A DNA stretch of 64,000 bases, from NCBI GenBank assembly GCA_028876335.1, contig JAGWSG010000134.1:1-64000 (forward strand), in the 5' to 3' direction. The stretch comes from Acidobacteriota bacterium (GTDB taxonomy: Bacteria; Acidobacteriota; Terriglobia; Terriglobales; Acidobacteriaceae). The notes beneath the pieces are model-generated. The model made no database searches. It was given only the letters and a program-made list of their open reading frames with translations, and was not told where the DNA came from. The translations under genes and the position numbers were made by a program. Shown here piece after piece: positions 61,381 to 64,000 of this stretch (position 1 is its first letter; the number at the start of each line of letters is the position of its first letter).

Positions 61381-62892
61381 ATGTCAGCGCTTGTCGAAGT
61401 ACCGGCACCGGGAATTCAGCACGCAGCGGAAGCTGCAACCAAAACGATAGTGACAGTCGCACACGGGGATGGAATCGGGCCGGAAATCATGCAGGCGACA
61501 CTCCGCGTTCTTGACGCAGCAGGAGCAGCGCTGGAGTATGAGCCGATTGAACTTGGAGAGAGAATCTACCTTCGCGGCGTGACTGCGGGAATAGAACAGG
61601 AAGCCTGGGATTCAATCCGACGTAACCGCGTGTTGCTGAAGGCTCCGATCACGACCCCACAAGGAAGCGGCTACAAAAGTCTTAACGTGACGCTGCGCAA
61701 AGCACTCGGTCTTTATGCGAACGTGCGACCCGCAGTTGCATACTCTCCGTTTGTCCATACGCGGCATCCAGGGATGAATGTGGTGATTATTCGAGAGAAC
61801 GAGGAAGACCTCTATGGAGGTATCGAGCATCAGCAGACCGACGAAGTGGTACAGTGCCTCAAACTCGTCAGCAGGCCAGGGTGCGAACGGATTATTCGGT
61901 ACGCCTTTGACTACGCTCGGCGTAATGGGCGCAAAAAGATTACGTGCATGACCAAAGACAACATCATGAAGAAGACTGACGGACTCTTCCACAAGGTCTT
62001 CGATGAGGTTGCCGTGGAATACCCGGAAATTCACAGTGAGCACATGATCATCGACATCGGCGCAGCACGCCTTGCCGATTCGCCCGAGATGTTTGATGTG
62101 GTTGTGACACTGAATCTGTACGGAGATATCATCTCCGACATTGCCGCGCAGGTGGCTGGTTCAGTCGGACTGGCGCCTTCAGCCAACATCGGCGAAAGTG
62201 CGGCTATGTTCGAAGCAATTCACGGTTCGGCGCCGCAGATTGCCGGCCAGGGCATTGCGAACCCCTCCGGTTTGTTGCTCTCGGCAGTTATGATGCTGGT
62301 CCATGTCGGCAAGCCGAGTGTCGCAGAAGTGATCCACAATGCATGGCTACGGACGATTGAAGACGGAATTCATACTGCGGATATCTATACGGAAGGCGTG
62401 AGCCGAAAGAAGGTGGGAACGCAGGAGTTTGCCGCAGCCGTCATCGAACGGCTGGGAATGGAGCCAAACACTTTGGTGCCGGTTCGCTACCGCGAGACTG
62501 TAAGCACTCTAGTAGAAGCAAAATTGGCAACCGCGGCATCGCGCGATATTTCGATGACAAAGGAACTGGTTGGGGTGGACGTCTTCGTGCACTGGAAGGG
62601 CTCGGATGCACAGGAGCTGGCGCGGAATCTGAAGCTGGCTGAGACCGCAACCATACCTTTGGAAATGATTACCAATCGGGGCGCGAAGGTATGGCCGAAC
62701 GGATTGCCAGAGACATACTGCACAGATCACTGGCGGTGCCGCTTCCATGCTGCGAGTGGCGAGGCCGTCGATCCTCGCCAGGTGTTTAAGCTCCTGGAGC
62801 AACTTCACGAACGGGGAATTGAATGTGTAAAGACGGAGAACCTTTACACCTTTGACGGGAAGCCTGCTTACTCGCTTGGCCAAGGCCAATAG
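61381..62892 (+). CDS. icd: Isocitrate dehydrogenase (isocitrate/isopropylmalate DH family, long form)
   Basis: VAHGDGIGPEIM, IIRENEEDLYGGIEH, NLYGDIISDIAAQVAGSVGLAPSANIG, with a 150-aa C-terminal extension. RBS GAGGAG upstream of ATG 61381. Confidence 0.9.
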   Translation: MSALVEVPAPGIQHAAEAATKTIVTVAHGDGIGPEIMQATLRVLDAAGAALEYEPIELGERIYLRGVTAGIEQEAWDSIRRNRVLLKAPITTPQGSGYKSLNVTLRKALGLYANVRPAVAYSPFVHTRHPGMNVVIIRENEEDLYGGIEHQQTDEVVQCLKLVSRPGCERIIRYAFDYARRNGRKKITCMTKDNIMKKTDGLFHKVFDEVAVEYPEIHSEHMIIDIGAARLADSPEMFDVVVTLNLYGDIISDIAAQVAGSVGLAPSANIGESAAMFEAIHGSAPQIAGQGIANPSGLLLSAVMMLVHVGKPSVAEVIHNAWLRTIEDGIHTADIYTEGVSRKKVGTQEFAAAVIERLGMEPNTLVPVRYRETVSTLVEAKLATAASRDISMTKELVGVDVFVHWKGSDAQELARNLKLAETATIPLEMITNRGAKVWPNGLPETYCTDHWRCRFHAASGEAVDPRQVFKLLEQLHERGIECVKTENLYTFDGKPAYSLGQGQ

Positions 62893-62954
62893 GGTGTTTG
62901 CAATCTGCTACGATGGCGCGGATGGATACATGTCCGCGCCGCGGAGGTTGCACC

Positions 62955-64000
62955 TTGATTCGGTCCCGAACACTTGCCATATTCTTGATCGCCGGCAGCA
63001 TCGCACTCACTCTTTCCGCACAGACTGTCGACACAATTGACACCGCCCAGAAGGCGCGTATCGACCAGATTGCCGAGCAGGTAATGCAGCAGCGCGGCGT
63101 TCCTTCGGCATCCGTTGCCGTTGTAAAGGGCGGAAAGCTGGTTTACACGCACACGTACGGGCTGGCGCACATTGACCCAGACAAGCCTGCAACGCCGGAA
63201 ATGCGTTATTCGATTGGCTCTATCTCAAAGCAGTTCACTGCGGCGGCCATTCTGCTTTTGCAGCAGGAAGGCAAGCTGACCCTGGATGACGCTGTGGGCA
63301 AATATGTTCCGGGATTGACGCGCGGCAACGAGGTTACGATTCGTGAGATTCTGAGCCACACCTCGGGTTATCAAGACTACTGGCCGGAAGACTACCTGAT
63401 GACGCCGATGATGAAACCGGCAACGGCACAGTACATCATCGACACATGGGCGAAAAAGCCGCTTGATTTCGAACCAGGCACGCAGTGGCAGTACTCGAAT
63501 ACGAACTTCGTGATTGCCGGGCTGATTGTGGAGAAGGTGAGCGGCGAAAAGCTGATGGACTTCCTCGAAGAGCATGTCTTTCACAAGCTGAAGATGCATT
63601 CTGTGTGGGATTCAGATGAAGAAAAGCTGACTTCAACCGATGCCACGCCGTATATTCGTGCAGCTCTTGGCCCGCTGCGTCCTGCGCCCAAAGAAGGCCG
63701 CGGCTGGATGTTTGCCGCAGGTGAACTTGCAATGACGCCGCACGATCTGGCCTTGTGGGACATCAGCCTAATGGACCAGTCAGTGCTCTCTAAAGACAGC
63801 TACAAGCAGATGTTTACCGAAGTGAAGCTGAAAGACGGCAAGGGAACGCACTATGGCCTTGGCGTGGAAGTGACGGATCTCGACGGACACCGCGCGATTG
63901 AGCACTCGGGAGAAGTGACTGGCTTTGTCTCGGACAATGTAGTGTTGCCTGACGACGGTGTGGCTGTTGCCGTAACAACCAATCACATGGCGGGCGGCGC
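62955..64000 (+). CDS. Serine hydrolase, beta-lactamase/class C PBP family (truncated by window end)
   Basis: Open frame absent from the ORF list because it has no stop: signal peptide, SIGSISKQFTAAAILLLQQEGKLTLDD (SxxK), and YSN (QYSNTNFVIAGLIVEKVSG). GGAGG 7 bp before TTG 62955. Confidence 0.85.
   Translation, partial: MIRSRTLAIFLIAGSIALTLSAQTVDTIDTAQKARIDQIAEQVMQQRGVPSASVAVVKGGKLVYTHTYGLAHIDPDKPATPEMRYSIGSISKQFTAAAILLLQQEGKLTLDDAVGKYVPGLTRGNEVTIREILSHTSGYQDYWPEDYLMTPMMKPATAQYIIDTWAKKPLDFEPGTQWQYSNTNFVIAGLIVEKVSGEKLMDFLEEHVFHKLKMHSVWDSDEEKLTSTDATPYIRAALGPLRPAPKEGRGWMFAAGELAMTPHDLALWDISLMDQSVLSKDSYKQMFTEVKLKDGKGTHYGLGVEVTDLDGHRAIEHSGEVTGFVSDNVVLPDDGVAVAVTTNHMAGG

Overview
The window reads as ordinary chromosomal DNA from an Acidobacteria-like Gram-negative bacterium. 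The lineage is inferred from the gene content. I saw no rRNA, tRNA, CRISPR array, IS element or phage genes. Main blocks: (1) alternative complex III (act) genes running directly into an SCO protein and a caa3-type cytochrome oxidase whose subunit I carries the A2-type YSHP motif; (2) a class II photolyase and a 1.7-kaa secreted beta-propeller/Ig-repeat protein with an unusual internal transmembrane/lipobox insertion; (3) gatCA, yajC-secD-secF, and a tonB-exbB-exbD-exbD-TPR cluster; (4) a minus-strand lptD / DsbA-like / SurA-like cassette; (5) RDD, ROK, sthA, an FG-GAP/UnbV protein, a GH18-CE4-GT2 fusion, ArnT-like GT, LolA-like, serS, ndh and an M19 dipeptidase; (6) a secreted matrixin-like protein whose zinc motif is fully degenerate; (7) an MshEN-AAA ATPase, trxB, YggS, a GAF-glucan phosphorylase fusion, a beta-carbonic anhydrase with a winged-helix regulator, a divergent isocitrate dehydrogenase with a clear promoter/operator, and a truncated serine hydrolase. 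The least explained DNA is in three intergenic regions: about 55.75-56.04 kb (repeats, G-quadruplex motif, inverted repeat), 27.22-27.84 kb and 19.91-20.25 kb (structured non-coding candidates). No database or folding tools were used, so family names come from motif recognition.
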